This document shows positions 9,080-19,200 of a stretch of 64,000 nucleotides of DNA, in pieces. The translations under genes were made by a program, and so were the position numbers. The DNA is taken from positions 1 through 64,000 of the forward strand of contig CASDRU010000010.1 of NCBI GenBank assembly GCA_949283305.1. The letters run 5' to 3'. How positions within the stretch are numbered: position 1 is the first letter of the stretch; each line of letters begins with the position of its first letter. Origin of the DNA: an uncultured Spirochaetales bacterium (GTDB lineage: Bacteria; Spirochaetota; Spirochaetia; Sphaerochaetales; Sphaerochaetaceae). A model generated the notes under the pieces. That model ran no database searches, was not told where the DNA came from, and worked only from the letters and a program-made list of their open reading frames with translations.

Positions 9080-9436
9080 TCAAACCTCCTTCTTTATTCT
9101 ATCGAGTTCCAGGCTGAAGGTCTTGTACTCCTCGCTTATTTTCTCCAGGGATTTGTTCTCGAATGATGAAAAAAGGGATGCGAAGGCCCTTCCTTTGGCA
9201 GTCAGCGAAACTCCTTCGCGTGAGGAGCCTCCCTTTTTCCTGTCAACCAGGGGAAACCCAAGCTTCTTCTCTGCCTTGTCTATCATGTGATAGCACTTGG
9301 TGTATGAAATCCCCAGGCTCGCACTTGCTTTTAAGATGCTGCCTGTCTTCTCTATCTCATCAAGGAGCCAGAGAACTCCGGGCCCCATGAACTTCTCCCC
9401 GTCTTCTAAGAGTATTATCTTGGCCTTTACTTCCAT
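9080..9436 (-). CDS. ModE N-terminal-like winged-helix regulator
   Basis: 118 residues, a single winged helix-turn-helix of the ModE/LysR N-terminal type. LWLLDEIEKTGSILKASASL followed by GISYTKCYHMIDKAEKKLG matches the helix-turn-helix of ModE, and PLVDRKKGGSSREGVSLT matches its wing. The C-terminal molybdate-binding (TOBE) domains of true ModE are absent, so the ligand, if any, is unknown. It overlaps the aminotransferase end by 10 bases and abuts the phosphofructokinase start, so all three are probably co-translated. A degenerate molybdenum-hydroxylase operon lies 3.5 kb away, but nothing in the sequence links the two directly. Confidence 0.8.
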   Translation of the reverse strand: MEVKAKIILLEDGEKFMGPGVLWLLDEIEKTGSILKASASLGISYTKCYHMIDKAEKKLGFPLVDRKKGGSSREGVSLTAKGRAFASLFSSFENKSLEKISEEYKTFSLELDRIKKEV

Positions 9437-10716
9437 AGCTCCTCTGCCGCCCTGTATACACAGTCTATCAAAGATTCTATGTTCTCCTTTTCCACAGAGC
9501 AGTATGCCAGGCGGAATGTCCTGTCAAAGATGTTGATTGCTCCAATCTGGTATTTGTCAAGAAGATAGCGCCTTAATTCCTCTGCACTGTTGTTATGGGT
9601 GTCAAAAGCCATGAAATAACCGCTGTTGAAAGGATATGGGGTAAGAAGACTATTACCTTCATACTTCTTCAAAACTCTCTTGACCTCCTCATAGCGTTCC
9701 TTGATGACAGAAAAGAGCTCTTTTTTGTCCTTTTCGTAATTTGCTCCTTTCTTTGCCCTCAGAAGGAGGCTCTGGCCCGGGCGGTCACAGTTTGAGACAG
9801 TGCACCTGATTGCTCCAAGTGTTTTCTTTTCAAGAGCATCAAGGGCTTTCTCATCAAGGGCCTTTCCCGCGTATGTGATGAATCCTATTCTGAAGCCCCA
9901 TACCATGTCTTCCTTTGTCGCGGCATCACCCTTTATGACGAATATGTTCTCATCAGCATCGGCAAGATATGAAAAGAGGCTTTCCTTTTCAGTCTCCTCC
10001 TCATAGAAAAGACCAAAATAGGCATCATCCACGATGACAAGTATCTTCTTCTGCTTTGCAACAATCTTGAGAGCATCAACAAGATCCTTCATCTCTTTTC
10101 TGCTCGGGGTGTATCCTGTAGGGTTGTTGGGGAAGTTGAGTATAAGTCTGACCTCGTTCTTCTCAGATGAAAGGAGTGCATCCTTTAACCCCTGGCTGTT
10201 CAGCCTGCCGTCCTTGAAGAAGGGGAAAGTGACAAGACGGGCGCCTGCAAGATCAGAGAATATAAGGTCATAATTGTCCCAGAAGAGATCTGGACAGAAA
10301 ATCTCATCCCCCTCATCTGCAAAGAGCGTTGCTGCTATGCTTATCGTATGAGTGAGTCCCCCGGTTACAATGCATCCTGAAGTGAGTTTCCCTTCAAGGC
10401 TAGGATTCTTTCTCATCATCTCCTCTTTCCAAAGGGCACGCAAAATCTTGTCCCCTCCTCCTGGAGCATAATTGAATATTTCAGATGGCTTGAAGTCATT
10501 CTCAAAATATTTATATATGTCGCCAAGATAAAAAGGCTGGCCGAGTCTTGTTGCTGTTCCCACTGTTGCATTCACTCTCTTTGCCTTCTCTCCTGCCTCA
10601 GCACTCTGTGCAACAATGCCTTTCGGGAAATACATCCTCTTTCCTCTTTCAGAAAGGAATGAATACATTCCTGATCTTTCAAGTTCATCATTAAGCTCTT
10701 TTGCAAGTACGTTCAT
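9427..10716 (-). CDS. PLP-dependent class I/II aminotransferase
   Basis: 429 residues, fold type I. Visible landmarks: NFPNNPTG (194-201) with the Asn that contacts the cofactor, VDDAYFG (229-235) with the Asp that pairs with the pyridine nitrogen, the Schiff-base lysine in ATKED at about Lys268, and the substrate-carboxylate arginine in GFRIG eight residues later. It probably transfers amino groups between an amino acid and 2-oxoglutarate; the amino acid cannot be read from sequence. It resembles a spirochaete aminotransferase group often labelled aspartate aminotransferase. It starts 11 bases after ligA ends, preceded by a weak GGGG site, and overlaps the downstream regulator. Confidence 0.87.
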   Translation of the reverse strand: MNVLAKELNDELERSGMYSFLSERGKRMYFPKGIVAQSAEAGEKAKRVNATVGTATRLGQPFYLGDIYKYFENDFKPSEIFNYAPGGGDKILRALWKEEMMRKNPSLEGKLTSGCIVTGGLTHTISIAATLFADEGDEIFCPDLFWDNYDLIFSDLAGARLVTFPFFKDGRLNSQGLKDALLSSEKNEVRLILNFPNNPTGYTPSRKEMKDLVDALKIVAKQKKILVIVDDAYFGLFYEEETEKESLFSYLADADENIFVIKGDAATKEDMVWGFRIGFITYAGKALDEKALDALEKKTLGAIRCTVSNCDRPGQSLLLRAKKGANYEKDKKELFSVIKERYEEVKRVLKKYEGNSLLTPYPFNSGYFMAFDTHNNSAEELRRYLLDKYQIGAINIFDRTFRLAYCSVEKENIESLIDCVYRAAEELWK

Positions 10717-10727
10717 ATCTACCCCGC

Positions 10728-12821
10728 TTAAAACAATTCCAGTTGCTCATTTAATACAACTTTTTCCTTTTTTGGAAAAGAAGAGGAGATTAGGGACATA
10801 AACTCATTCTCATCCATTATCTTCACCCCGAGCGCCTCTGCATCAGCTCTCTTGCCGCCTCCTCCTTTGCCGCAAAGAAGATATGTGGTCTTTTTTGAGA
10901 CAGCAGAAGTGGTCTTTCCTCCTCTCTTCTTTATCTCCTCAAGAGCTTTTTCTCTCGGGTTGAAGTTCTCAAAAGATCCTGTTATGCACCAGCTTGTCCC
11001 CTCAAAGATCTGGTCAAGCGTGCTTTCCTCTTTCTCCTCCCTTACCTTAAGACCGCAGGAAGCGAGAGTGGAAATGGTATTCAAAAGCCTCTGGTCAGAA
11101 AAAGCGTTCACAATCGTCCTTGCACTGACTTCACCTATTCCGCTGATACAAACAAGGTCCTCCTCCTCTGCACTTTCCAGCTTTTCAAAGCTGTCAAAGC
11201 CCGCCTTGACAAGGATTTCGGCTGTTTTCTTCCCGATTTCCGGAATTCCAAGGGAGGAAAGCAGGGTTGTGAAGCTCTGCTCTTTCGATTTCTCCACTGA
11301 CCTGATTATCTGGAAAACTGCCTTTTCCCCGAATCCCTCATAGCTGAGCGCTTTCGTATAGTCTGCCGTGTATATGTCCTCAATCTTTTTCAGTATCCCC
11401 TTGTCGTAGAAAAGAGAGACTGTCTTTTCTCCAAGGGTCTCTATGTCCATCTGCTTGCGCGAAGAGAAGAATGTTATTTCCCCCTTCACCCTGTCAGGGC
11501 AATCCCTGTTGGGGCAGAAAAGATGAGCTCCTGTCTTCTCAAGCTCTGTTCCACATGAAGGACAGATGGAGGGAAGGGAAAATGAGAGATAAGAGTCCTC
11601 GCTCTTCTCAAGGACCTCCTCGACCTGCGGAATGACATCTCCTCGTTTTGAAATGGAGACAGTATCTCCCACTGAGAGCTCAAGAGCGTTTATGTATTCC
11701 TGATTATGAAGGCTCGCCCTTCTTATCTCACTTCCTCCAAGGCGCACAGGATCGAGAATGGCAACCGGCGTTATTCTTCCTGTACGTCCGACCTGCACGG
11801 CAATCTCCCTTACCCTGCTCACAGCCTGGGGGCTTTCAAACTTGTACGCAATTGCCCAGCGCGGATGATGCTCTGTGTAGCCAAGATTTTCTCTTTTGTC
11901 GAGCTCGTTCACCTTGAACACAAGCCCGTCAATCTCATAAGCAAGACTGCTCCTCTCTCTGGTCTTCTTGTCTATATAGCTCTTTATGTCGCTGATTGAA
12001 TATGCGTCTGCCTCAAGACCTGCTTCTCTTATCTTTCTTTCTGCCTCTTCTTTTGTGGAAGCAAAATAAGAGATATGGCTGTTTATCTTGAATCCGAGAT
12101 CCTTCAGTTTCCTTAAAATCAGGAGATGCTCCTCAGGCCCTTCACTCTTTACATTCCAGAATCCTTCATAGCAGAACATATCAAGATCGACTCGCGCACT
12201 CTCGCTGCTTTTAAGCCTTCTGACTGACCCGGATGCAAGATTTCTTGCATTTGCAGCTTTCTCCTCTCCCTCAGGAAGGCTTCTGTTATAGGCATCAAAG
12301 CCTTTTTTCGATATGAACACTTCTCCACGCACTGCAAGGGAGAGCGGCTGAGAAAGACGAAGAGGCACGCTTTTTATCGTCTTGACGTTTTCCGTAACAT
12401 CATTTCCGACTATTCCGTTTCCTCTGGTTACAGCCCTCGTAAGGAGGCCCTCGCTGTAATAAAGGACCATCGAAATCCCGTCAATCTTCTCTTCTGCCAC
12501 AAAAGAAAGGCGTGCATTCTCCTTTTTAGAGCTCTTGTTTATGAAAGAGAGCACTTCTTCCTCGCTGTATGCCTTGTCAAGGGAGAGCACCGGAATAGTA
12601 TGTGTGAATTCAGGAAATGAGTTGTCAAGATCAGAGCCGACCCTCTGGGTCGGAGAATCAGGGAGAATCAAATCAGGATTCTCTCTCTCCAGTTCTTTAA
12701 GCTCATCGAAAGTCCTGTCATATTCCATGTCAGAGACTATGCTTTCTGAATCTATGTAATATGCTCTCTGCCAGCAGTTCAGCCTGTCCACCAGCTCCCT
12801 GATCTTTTCCTTTTTGTCCAT
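10728..12821 (-). CDS. ligA: NAD-dependent DNA ligase LigA
   Basis: 697 residues from the chosen start. It seals nicks in duplex DNA during replication and repair, using NAD+ for adenylation. Domain order: Ia NAD-binding region (YYIDSESIVSD.EYD), nucleotidyltransferase with adenylated Lys112 in EKIDG, OB fold, four-cysteine zinc finger (CPSCG...CPNRDCP), helix-hairpin-helix repeats and a C-terminal BRCT domain (about 615-680). A start 12 codons further upstream is possible, but the TATAAT box at 12829-12834 would lie inside that extension. The MDKKEKIREL start lies 7 bases after the -10 box, which suggests a leaderless mRNA. First gene of a four-gene operon. Confidence 0.97.
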   Translation of the reverse strand: MDKKEKIRELVDRLNCWQRAYYIDSESIVSDMEYDRTFDELKELERENPDLILPDSPTQRVGSDLDNSFPEFTHTIPVLSLDKAYSEEEVLSFINKSSKKENARLSFVAEEKIDGISMVLYYSEGLLTRAVTRGNGIVGNDVTENVKTIKSVPLRLSQPLSLAVRGEVFISKKGFDAYNRSLPEGEEKAANARNLASGSVRRLKSSESARVDLDMFCYEGFWNVKSEGPEEHLLILRKLKDLGFKINSHISYFASTKEEAERKIREAGLEADAYSISDIKSYIDKKTRERSSLAYEIDGLVFKVNELDKRENLGYTEHHPRWAIAYKFESPQAVSRVREIAVQVGRTGRITPVAILDPVRLGGSEIRRASLHNQEYINALELSVGDTVSISKRGDVIPQVEEVLEKSEDSYLSFSLPSICPSCGTELEKTGAHLFCPNRDCPDRVKGEITFFSSRKQMDIETLGEKTVSLFYDKGILKKIEDIYTADYTKALSYEGFGEKAVFQIIRSVEKSKEQSFTTLLSSLGIPEIGKKTAEILVKAGFDSFEKLESAEEEDLVCISGIGEVSARTIVNAFSDQRLLNTISTLASCGLKVREEKEESTLDQIFEGTSWCITGSFENFNPREKALEEIKKRGGKTTSAVSKKTTYLLCGKGGGGKRADAEALGVKIMDENEFMSLISSSFPKKEKVVLNEQLELF

Positions 12822-12828
12822 AGATGCG

Positions 12829-12857
12829 ATTATAACGTGACAAAACTGCATAAGCAA
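12829..12857 (-). promoter_or_regulatory. ligA promoter, leaderless configuration
   Basis: On the minus strand TTGCTT (12852-12857), 17-base spacer, TATAAT (12829-12834), 7 bases, ATG. No Shine-Dalgarno sequence can fit, so transcription probably starts at or one base before the start codon. Confidence 0.7.
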
Positions 12858-12902
12858 GCCAAGAGAGGCTGCACACTATATTCATCAGATGGATGCAGTG
12901 CT

Positions 12903-12930
12903 TTTACATCACACTTTCTTGTGATATCCT
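12903..12930 (+). promoter_or_regulatory. Promoter of the xanthine-dehydrogenase-like operon, leaderless, with embedded palindrome
   Basis: TTTACA (12903-12908), 16 bases, extended -10 TGA-TATCCT (TATCCT at 12925-12930), 6 bases, ATG. An inverted repeat ATCACA-N6-TGTGAT (12908-12925) fills the spacer, a position where a repressor would block RNA polymerase. The same TGTGATATCCTTT string recurs in the small-RNA promoter near 25433. Confidence 0.6.
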
Positions 12931-12936
12931 TTCAGT

Positions 12937-14928
12937 ATGCAGGAAAAACTCAATCTCTCACGCCTTAACATGCTCTATGGACGCATAATAGAAGCTCCAG
13001 AGGCAATGAAGATAAAGGGTATCATATACCCGGACAGTGACATTCCTTCCATCACTCTTGATGCAAACAGCATCAAGAACAACCGTTTTGACATAAACGG
13101 CACAGAAATATCTCTTTTTGCTGAAGATGAGGCCCTGTTCAAGGGGCAGTTCATTGCCGCCGTATTTTCCAGCGACTATGAAAATGCAGAGCTTATTGCA
13201 AGAGATGTGAAGATAGACGGTGAGAAAACAAACCGCGCAAATGAGACAGATAATCTGATGAGCCTTTCTTTCGGAGACATCGAGGCAGTCAGAAACGGTA
13301 GATCTGAAAAAATTGAGAAGACTGTAAAGGAAACCGATGAGGAAGGAAATGAGATTGAGAAAGTCGTTGAGGACGTTGAATACGTGCCTTACAAAAGCGT
13401 CTCTTCTGTTTTCCTCCTCAAGGAGACAGAAAGCCCTGTAAAGCTCTGGTACACAGTCAATGCAGTCTACGAGAATGGAATCCTCTATGTCTCTGCGCCC
13501 AACCAGTATCCGGGCTTTCTCAAGCGCATTGTCTCCTCTCTCACCAAAATCGAAGAAGAGAAGATAGTGTTCTATCAGAAGGACTATTATGCACCCTTTG
13601 ATGAATATCTTTTTGAAAGCGCGATGCTTGCCGCAATCGCATCTGCTGTCGCAATAGAGAACAGGCAGGCTGTCGAGATAAGAAAGCAGGCATACTCAAG
13701 ACGCGGAGAAATAAGGAGCGAGAGGCTTACATATATTACAGATGACGGGAAACTCATAGGAGAAGAAGTGACATACACTGTCGAGATGGGCGCATACCTT
13801 CCATTCAAAAGCGAGTATTTCCGTCATGTTTCGGCAGCCATTGTGCCAAACTATCCTCTTTCGGCCTTCAAGGCAGATGTGAGATTCATCAAAAGCGCCA
13901 GATACCCCTATTCTTTCTATCTTTCTCTCGGCTTTTCAGAAGCCCTTGCCTCAACTGAATACCATGAGGCGAGGATATCAGATTATCTCAATCTTTCTCC
14001 AATGGCTTTCAAGGCATACTATTACAAGGACAAGAGAAGATTCACAGACTATATTCCGGCCCTTGAGCTGGCAGAGATAAAGAAGCTGACACAGAAGACG
14101 ATGCTCAAGAGCTCATTTGAAAGGAAATGGGCATCTCATCAGCTTAAAAACAAGGATTATGCACTGCTTGGCTTTTCGAGGGGAAACGGATTTGCTTCAG
14201 GCTACTCAATCTCAGGATTCTCTACATCCTTTGCAAAAGAGCATGAATACACAAGCAAGATAACATATAACGCAAAGGACCAAATCATCGTCACGATAAG
14301 CGAGGCGGCCAACGAGAAGAGCATGAATTTATGGCGCCAGATAATAAAGAAGGAAATGGGCTATGAGAAGGATGAGTCCGTGATATTCATAAAAAGCAGC
14401 ACTTCTGACTCCGGCCCGCGCATTCTCTCACGCTATGTATCTAATTTCTCAAAGCAGCTTTTAATCGGAATAAGAAAGATAAAGGAGCTGAGGAGCACGG
14501 AAAATCCTCCGTTTTCAATCGTCCTTTCTCTGGAGAACAAATTCTTCCCGTGCGAGTTTGATGAGGGCGGTTTTGCATCAATGGCAATCTCAGTGCGTAT
14601 CGATGAGACTGACTACCAGAGCATGATCGAGGAAATCTATGCGGACTACTCGCTTGGCTACGTGCTTGATGAGAACCTGCTCTTGCCTGCGGTAAAGGAA
14701 GAAATTCTCTCAACGCTTACGGAAATGGGGGCCAGATTCACCCCTGATGTGAGAATCAGCATATCCTTTACACGAAAGGACAGCGAGAGCATCGCGAGCC
14801 CCATGCAGGTCACAAGAGCACTCGCAATAGCCGCATTTCTGAATGCTACAAGCCAGGCGCTGAAGGAAAAGAACATAGCCCTTCCCCTTTCTGATGAGGA
14901 TGTGCTTCGCTTAAGGAGAATGAGTTGA
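12937..14928 (+). CDS. Xanthine dehydrogenase-like large subunit, degenerate molybdopterin site
   Basis: 663 residues, related to the molybdopterin-binding subunit of the xanthine dehydrogenase/CO dehydrogenase family but strongly diverged. Family landmarks can be traced: the region around MLAAIASAVAIENRQAVEIRK corresponds to the helix after the GGGFGGK loop, and the C-terminal ALAIAAFLNATSQALKEKNI corresponds to the helix after the GEPP catalytic loop. The motifs themselves are replaced: GGGFGGK reads YAPFDEY (218-224), GAFRGFG reads SAFKADV, and the loop with the catalytic glutamate reads ESIASPM (617-623). A conventional hydroxylase is therefore unlikely, or the chemistry differs. The gene overlaps the 2Fe-2S gene by 4 bases. 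Family membership is fairly sure; function is open. Confidence 0.75.
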   Translation: MQEKLNLSRLNMLYGRIIEAPEAMKIKGIIYPDSDIPSITLDANSIKNNRFDINGTEISLFAEDEALFKGQFIAAVFSSDYENAELIARDVKIDGEKTNRANETDNLMSLSFGDIEAVRNGRSEKIEKTVKETDEEGNEIEKVVEDVEYVPYKSVSSVFLLKETESPVKLWYTVNAVYENGILYVSAPNQYPGFLKRIVSSLTKIEEEKIVFYQKDYYAPFDEYLFESAMLAAIASAVAIENRQAVEIRKQAYSRRGEIRSERLTYITDDGKLIGEEVTYTVEMGAYLPFKSEYFRHVSAAIVPNYPLSAFKADVRFIKSARYPYSFYLSLGFSEALASTEYHEARISDYLNLSPMAFKAYYYKDKRRFTDYIPALELAEIKKLTQKTMLKSSFERKWASHQLKNKDYALLGFSRGNGFASGYSISGFSTSFAKEHEYTSKITYNAKDQIIVTISEAANEKSMNLWRQIIKKEMGYEKDESVIFIKSSTSDSGPRILSRYVSNFSKQLLIGIRKIKELRSTENPPFSIVLSLENKFFPCEFDEGGFASMAISVRIDETDYQSMIEEIYADYSLGYVLDENLLLPAVKEEILSTLTEMGARFTPDVRISISFTRKDSESIASPMQVTRALAIAAFLNATSQALKEKNIALPLSDEDVLRLRRMS

Positions 14929-15404
14929 AAATAGATGCAATCATTGACGGAAAGACATTATCCCTTGATATAAACTCAAACAAGCCTCTTTCCCTGATTC
15001 TTATGGAGGATCTTGCCAACGACAGCATAAAAAGCCATTGCCAGGGAAACGGATGCGGGCTCTGTGTCGTGATTATGGACGGCAAAGCTGTTCTCTCATG
15101 CATGGTTCCGGCATTCCAGATCAGAGGAAAGAGCATAATAACATTTGAAAGCTTCTCAAAAAGCAGGAATTATCGCGATATAGAAAAAGCCTATGAAGCC
15201 TGCAAGGTGCGCCCATGCCCCATATGCTACAAGGCAAAGACCATGCTTTTAGAGACACTGATAAGCCAGGGCATCACGGATAAAGGAGAAATACGGAGGG
15301 AAATCAGCAGCATCAGATGCTCATGCATGGAAGCAGAATCCTGCTACCGCGTGGTGCTTTCTGCAATCGAGATAAGGAGGAGAAGGCGTGCACGCAAGTC
15401 TTAG
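14925..15404 (+). CDS. Xanthine dehydrogenase-like 2Fe-2S subunit
   Basis: 159 residues with the two-cluster layout of the small subunit of molybdenum hydroxylases. The N-terminal plant-ferredoxin-like domain has Cys39, Cys44, Cys47 (CQGNGCGLC) and Cys59. The C-terminal helical domain has Cys98 and Cys101 (CPIC) and Cys132-Ser-Cys134. All eight ligands are present, although the surrounding residues (normally QCGFCTPG and CRCTGY) are unusual. It should carry electrons between the large subunit and the FAD subunit. ATGA coupling joins it to the upstream gene, and it overlaps the FAD gene by 17 bases. Retained cluster ligands beside a degenerate molybdopterin subunit suggest the complex still does redox chemistry. 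Confidence 0.85.
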   Translation: MKIDAIIDGKTLSLDINSNKPLSLILMEDLANDSIKSHCQGNGCGLCVVIMDGKAVLSCMVPAFQIRGKSIITFESFSKSRNYRDIEKAYEACKVRPCPICYKAKTMLLETLISQGITDKGEIRREISSIRCSCMEAESCYRVVLSAIEIRRRRRARKS

Positions 15405-16284
15405 ATCCCCTACAGTACATACACCACAGACGTTCTCTGAGCTCCAGAGCATTCTCACAAGAAGTGAGAAATTCACATATTTTGCCTATGGCAGTGAGAT
15501 CATGAGACAAAAGGACTCGTATCCGGCAAAGGACAGCGCCATGGAAATAATCTCTCTTTCATCCATTGAGGAAATGAAGAGATTCCAGAGAAACGACAAG
15601 ATAGCCGAAATCGGAGCAATGCTCTCCCTTGACGAGCTTTTATCTGTCGGGCGCAGCATACTGCCAAAAATCCTTGTGGATACAATAAAGAGCTTCGGGG
15701 GCTCTGTGATTCTCCGCGGCATATCGATTGGCGGATGCCTTGCTTCAAAGAAGCTTGTAAGCTATATCTCGGGCACCCTGATTGCACTCGATGCCCAGGC
15801 GGAAATAAGATTTCTCAAAAGAAAGCGCCTTCATTCCAAGTGGTATCCAATCAGGGCTCTTTTTGATAAAGACGGACTGAAGGTCCAGGAGGGTGCGATA
15901 ATAAGCCGCATCCGTGTCCCCCTTGAGACCATGCTCTGGCAGAGATTCTATAAAAAGGGAGATTTCCTTACAGAAAGTAGCAAGGCTCTTGCTCTTTCCT
16001 TTATCGCAAATCACGAGGCTGATACACTTAACAGCATACACATCGTGATGACCTATCCTGATAAAGGAATAATATTCGGAAGGGACTATGACAACATATT
16101 CTCTTCTGTCCGTCTTCCACTTGATCAGGAGGAGACAAAAACCCTCATTGACAGCATATTGTCCCTCTGTGAGCAGAACAGAAGCCTCTCATCCCTTCAG
16201 AGGGAGAGGACAAAAGGCATCCTCAATGATATAATCTACGAACTCAACATTGAGACACTTAATCAGAGCCTTGGAGAAAAATGA
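15388..16284 (+). CDS. Xanthine dehydrogenase-like FAD-binding subunit
   Basis: 298 residues, GTG start preceded by AGGAGG. It resembles the FAD-binding subunit of molybdenum hydroxylases: an N-terminal PCMH-type region (TYFAYGSEIMRQKD...IISLSSIEEMKRF...AEIGAMLSLDELL), the segment SFGGSVILRGISIGGCLAS where the family normally has R-N-x-A-T-x-G-G-N-(I/L), and a C-terminal CO-dehydrogenase flavoprotein domain. The Asn/Thr/Gly signature is partly eroded (LRGISIGGCL), so FAD affinity is uncertain. It is translationally coupled on both sides: a 17-base overlap with the 2Fe-2S gene and an ATGA overlap with dnaE. Confidence 0.75.
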   Translation: MHASLRSPTVHTPQTFSELQSILTRSEKFTYFAYGSEIMRQKDSYPAKDSAMEIISLSSIEEMKRFQRNDKIAEIGAMLSLDELLSVGRSILPKILVDTIKSFGGSVILRGISIGGCLASKKLVSYISGTLIALDAQAEIRFLKRKRLHSKWYPIRALFDKDGLKVQEGAIISRIRVPLETMLWQRFYKKGDFLTESSKALALSFIANHEADTLNSIHIVMTYPDKGIIFGRDYDNIFSSVRLPLDQEETKTLIDSILSLCEQNRSLSSLQRERTKGILNDIIYELNIETLNQSLGEK

Positions 16285-19200
16285 GCAATTTCGTACACCT
16301 GCACAACCATACTGACTTTTCACTTCTTGACGGAGCGGCAACCATTTCAGGATATGTCAAGAAAGCTGTGAGCCTGAACATGAAGGCTCTTGCCATAACC
16401 GATCATGGAAACATGTACGGGGCACTGTATTTTTACAACGAGTGCCGCAAGGCAGGCATAAAGCCTATTATCGGCTGTGAGTTCTACGTGAACCCGAAGG
16501 ACAGGAGAAGCAGGGAAAGCGGAAACAAGTATTATCATCTGATCCTCCTTGCAACGAGCGACAAGGGCTATCATAACCTGATGGAGCTCAATTCAATAGC
16601 TTTCAAGGAAGGATACTACTATAAGCCAAGGATCGATGATGAGACACTTAAAGCGCACAGCGAGGATCTGATATGCACCTCCGCATGCCTTGCAGGAGAG
16701 ATTCTGCAGATCCTGATGACTCCTCAGAACAGAGCAGGCTTCACACGGCCTTCAAAAGCACAGGAAGAAGACAATTACGAGAAAGCGAAAGAAAGAGTGA
16801 AATGGTTCAAGGATCTCTTTCCCGGCCGTTATTTCATAGAGCTTCAGGATCATGGACTTGAGGAGCAGAAATACACAAATCCGATTCTTGTCCGCCTTGC
16901 CCACGAGATGGATGTTCCCTTAATCTGCACGAACGACATACATTACCTTGAAAAGGAAGACAGCAACGCACATGACAGTCTTCTCTGCGTCGGGACGAAC
17001 GCGAAGAAGAATGATGCAAACAGGATGAGGTTTCCAAACAGCGAATTCTACTTCAAGAGCCAGAAAGAGATGGAGGATCTCTTCTCATGGATACCCGAGG
17101 CTGTTGAGAATACAGGGAAACTTGCCGACATGGTGGATATAAACATCAATTTCCCCGGACCGATCCTGCCAAAGTGCACCATTCCAGAGCCATTCAAGAC
17201 AGAGGCTGAATATCTTGTCTATCTTGCCAATGACGGGCTCAGGAAGAGATATAAAAAGATTACAAAAACCCTTCAGGACAGGCTGGATTATGAGCTGGGA
17301 GTCATCATCAAGATGGATTTTCCGGGCTACTTCCTCATTGTCAGGGACTATATAGCATGGGCTAAGAGCCACGGAATCCCGGTCGGCCCGGGACGAGGAA
17401 GCGGTGCAGGAAGCCTTGTGGCATATGCTGTCACGATTACGGACATAGAGCCGATGAAATACTCGCTCCTTTTTGAACGTTTTCTGAACATTGAACGAGT
17501 CAGCATGCCGGATTTTGATGTAGACTTCTGCTTCGAACGCAGAGGCGAGGTTATCGACTATGTGACTGAGCACTACGGAAAGGACCGGGTCGGACAGATA
17601 GTCACCTTCGGAACCCTCAAGGCAAAGGCTGTAGTAAAGGATGTTGCGCGCGTTCTTGATATCCCGTTTGATGAATCGACGAAAATCTGCTCATTCATCC
17701 CGGATGATCCGAAGATGACAATAGAAAAAGCTCTTGAGAGCGAAGAGAAGCTCATGGAATACTATAACCGCGGAGGTGTTTATACAGAGCTTTTCGAGAC
17801 AGCAAAAAAGCTTGAAGGACTGCACCGCCATACAAGCCTGCATGCTGCGGGAGTTGTAATTGGAAGAGAGTCCCTTGAGCACTATGTTCCTCTTTGCACA
17901 GACAGCAAGACAGGTGGAATTGCCACCCAGTATACAATGAAGCAGATAGAGGACTGCGGCCTTGTCAAGATGGACTTCCTGGGCCTGAAAACGCTTACTC
18001 TGATCAAGCATACTGAGGATCTGATAAAAAAGAGGATTCCCGATTTTGACATAAACAAGATAAGCGAAGAGGATGAGAAGACCTTCAGAATGCTCTCAGA
18101 AGGAGATTCCGCATGCGTCTTCCAGTTTGAATCTCCGGGAATGAGAAGAATCCTAAAGCGTGCTGAGCCTCACTCGATCGAGGATCTGGTTGCACTCAAC
18201 GCGCTCTACCGCCCGGGGCCGATGCAGTTCATTGACCAGTACATTGACTCAAAGCAGGGAAGAATACCTATTGTATATCCCGATCCGAGTCTTGAGGATG
18301 TGCTTAAAACGACATATGGAGTAATTGTCTATCAGGAGCAGGTCATGCAGGTCGCACAGATCATTGCAGGGTATACTCTCGGACAGGCGGACATACTCAG
18401 AAGAATAATGGGAAAAAAGCAGCAGGACAAGCTTGCTGAGGAACTTGTGAAGTTCCGTGAGGGCGCAGTGAAGAGAGGCTATACAGCTGAGCATGCTGAA
18501 GAGATCTTCCATATCCTCGAGCCATTTGCTGGATACGGATTCAACAAAAGCCATGCTGTCGCCTACTCTGTCGTCGCATATCAGACAGCATATCTGAAAG
18601 CGAATTTCCCCGCAGAGTTCCTTGCCGCGAACCTCACCAACGAGATGAGGAACCCTGACAAGTTCAAGGAATATTTAAATCTTGCTCCGCAGATGAATCT
18701 CAGGATCCTTCCTCCGGACATAAACCGTTCGGACAAGCACTTCAACGTATCTGAAGGGGACATTGTATACGGACTGGCAGGAATAAAGAATGTCGGAGAG
18801 AATGCAGTTGAGGAGATTGTCAGGGAAAGGGAAAAGAACGGAGCTTACACAAGCTTCATGGACTTCATTTCACGTCAGAAAGAAAGCCCGAACTCACGCC
18901 TGCTTGAATCCCTTGTAAAGGCAGGGGCATTTGACTCTCTTGAAAAGAACAGGGCAATGCTCTGCGCAAACATCGAGGATGCCCTTCAGTATGACAAGGG
19001 CACAAGAGAGATGACAAGGGGCGGACAGATGTCTCTATTTGGAGATGATGAGGTGATGAACACCTTTACGATGAAGAATGTTCCGGACTGGAGTCAGGAT
19101 GAGAAGCTGAGGACAGAAAAGGAAATGATGGGATTCTATATCTCTGGGCATCCTCTTGACAAATACCGCGACAAGATAAGCGAATGCGTGAGGATAAGCC

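Noticed and set aside
12937-16284. Functional xanthine dehydrogenase
   Set aside because: The molybdopterin loops and catalytic glutamate are replaced, so I name it only as xanthine-dehydrogenase-like.
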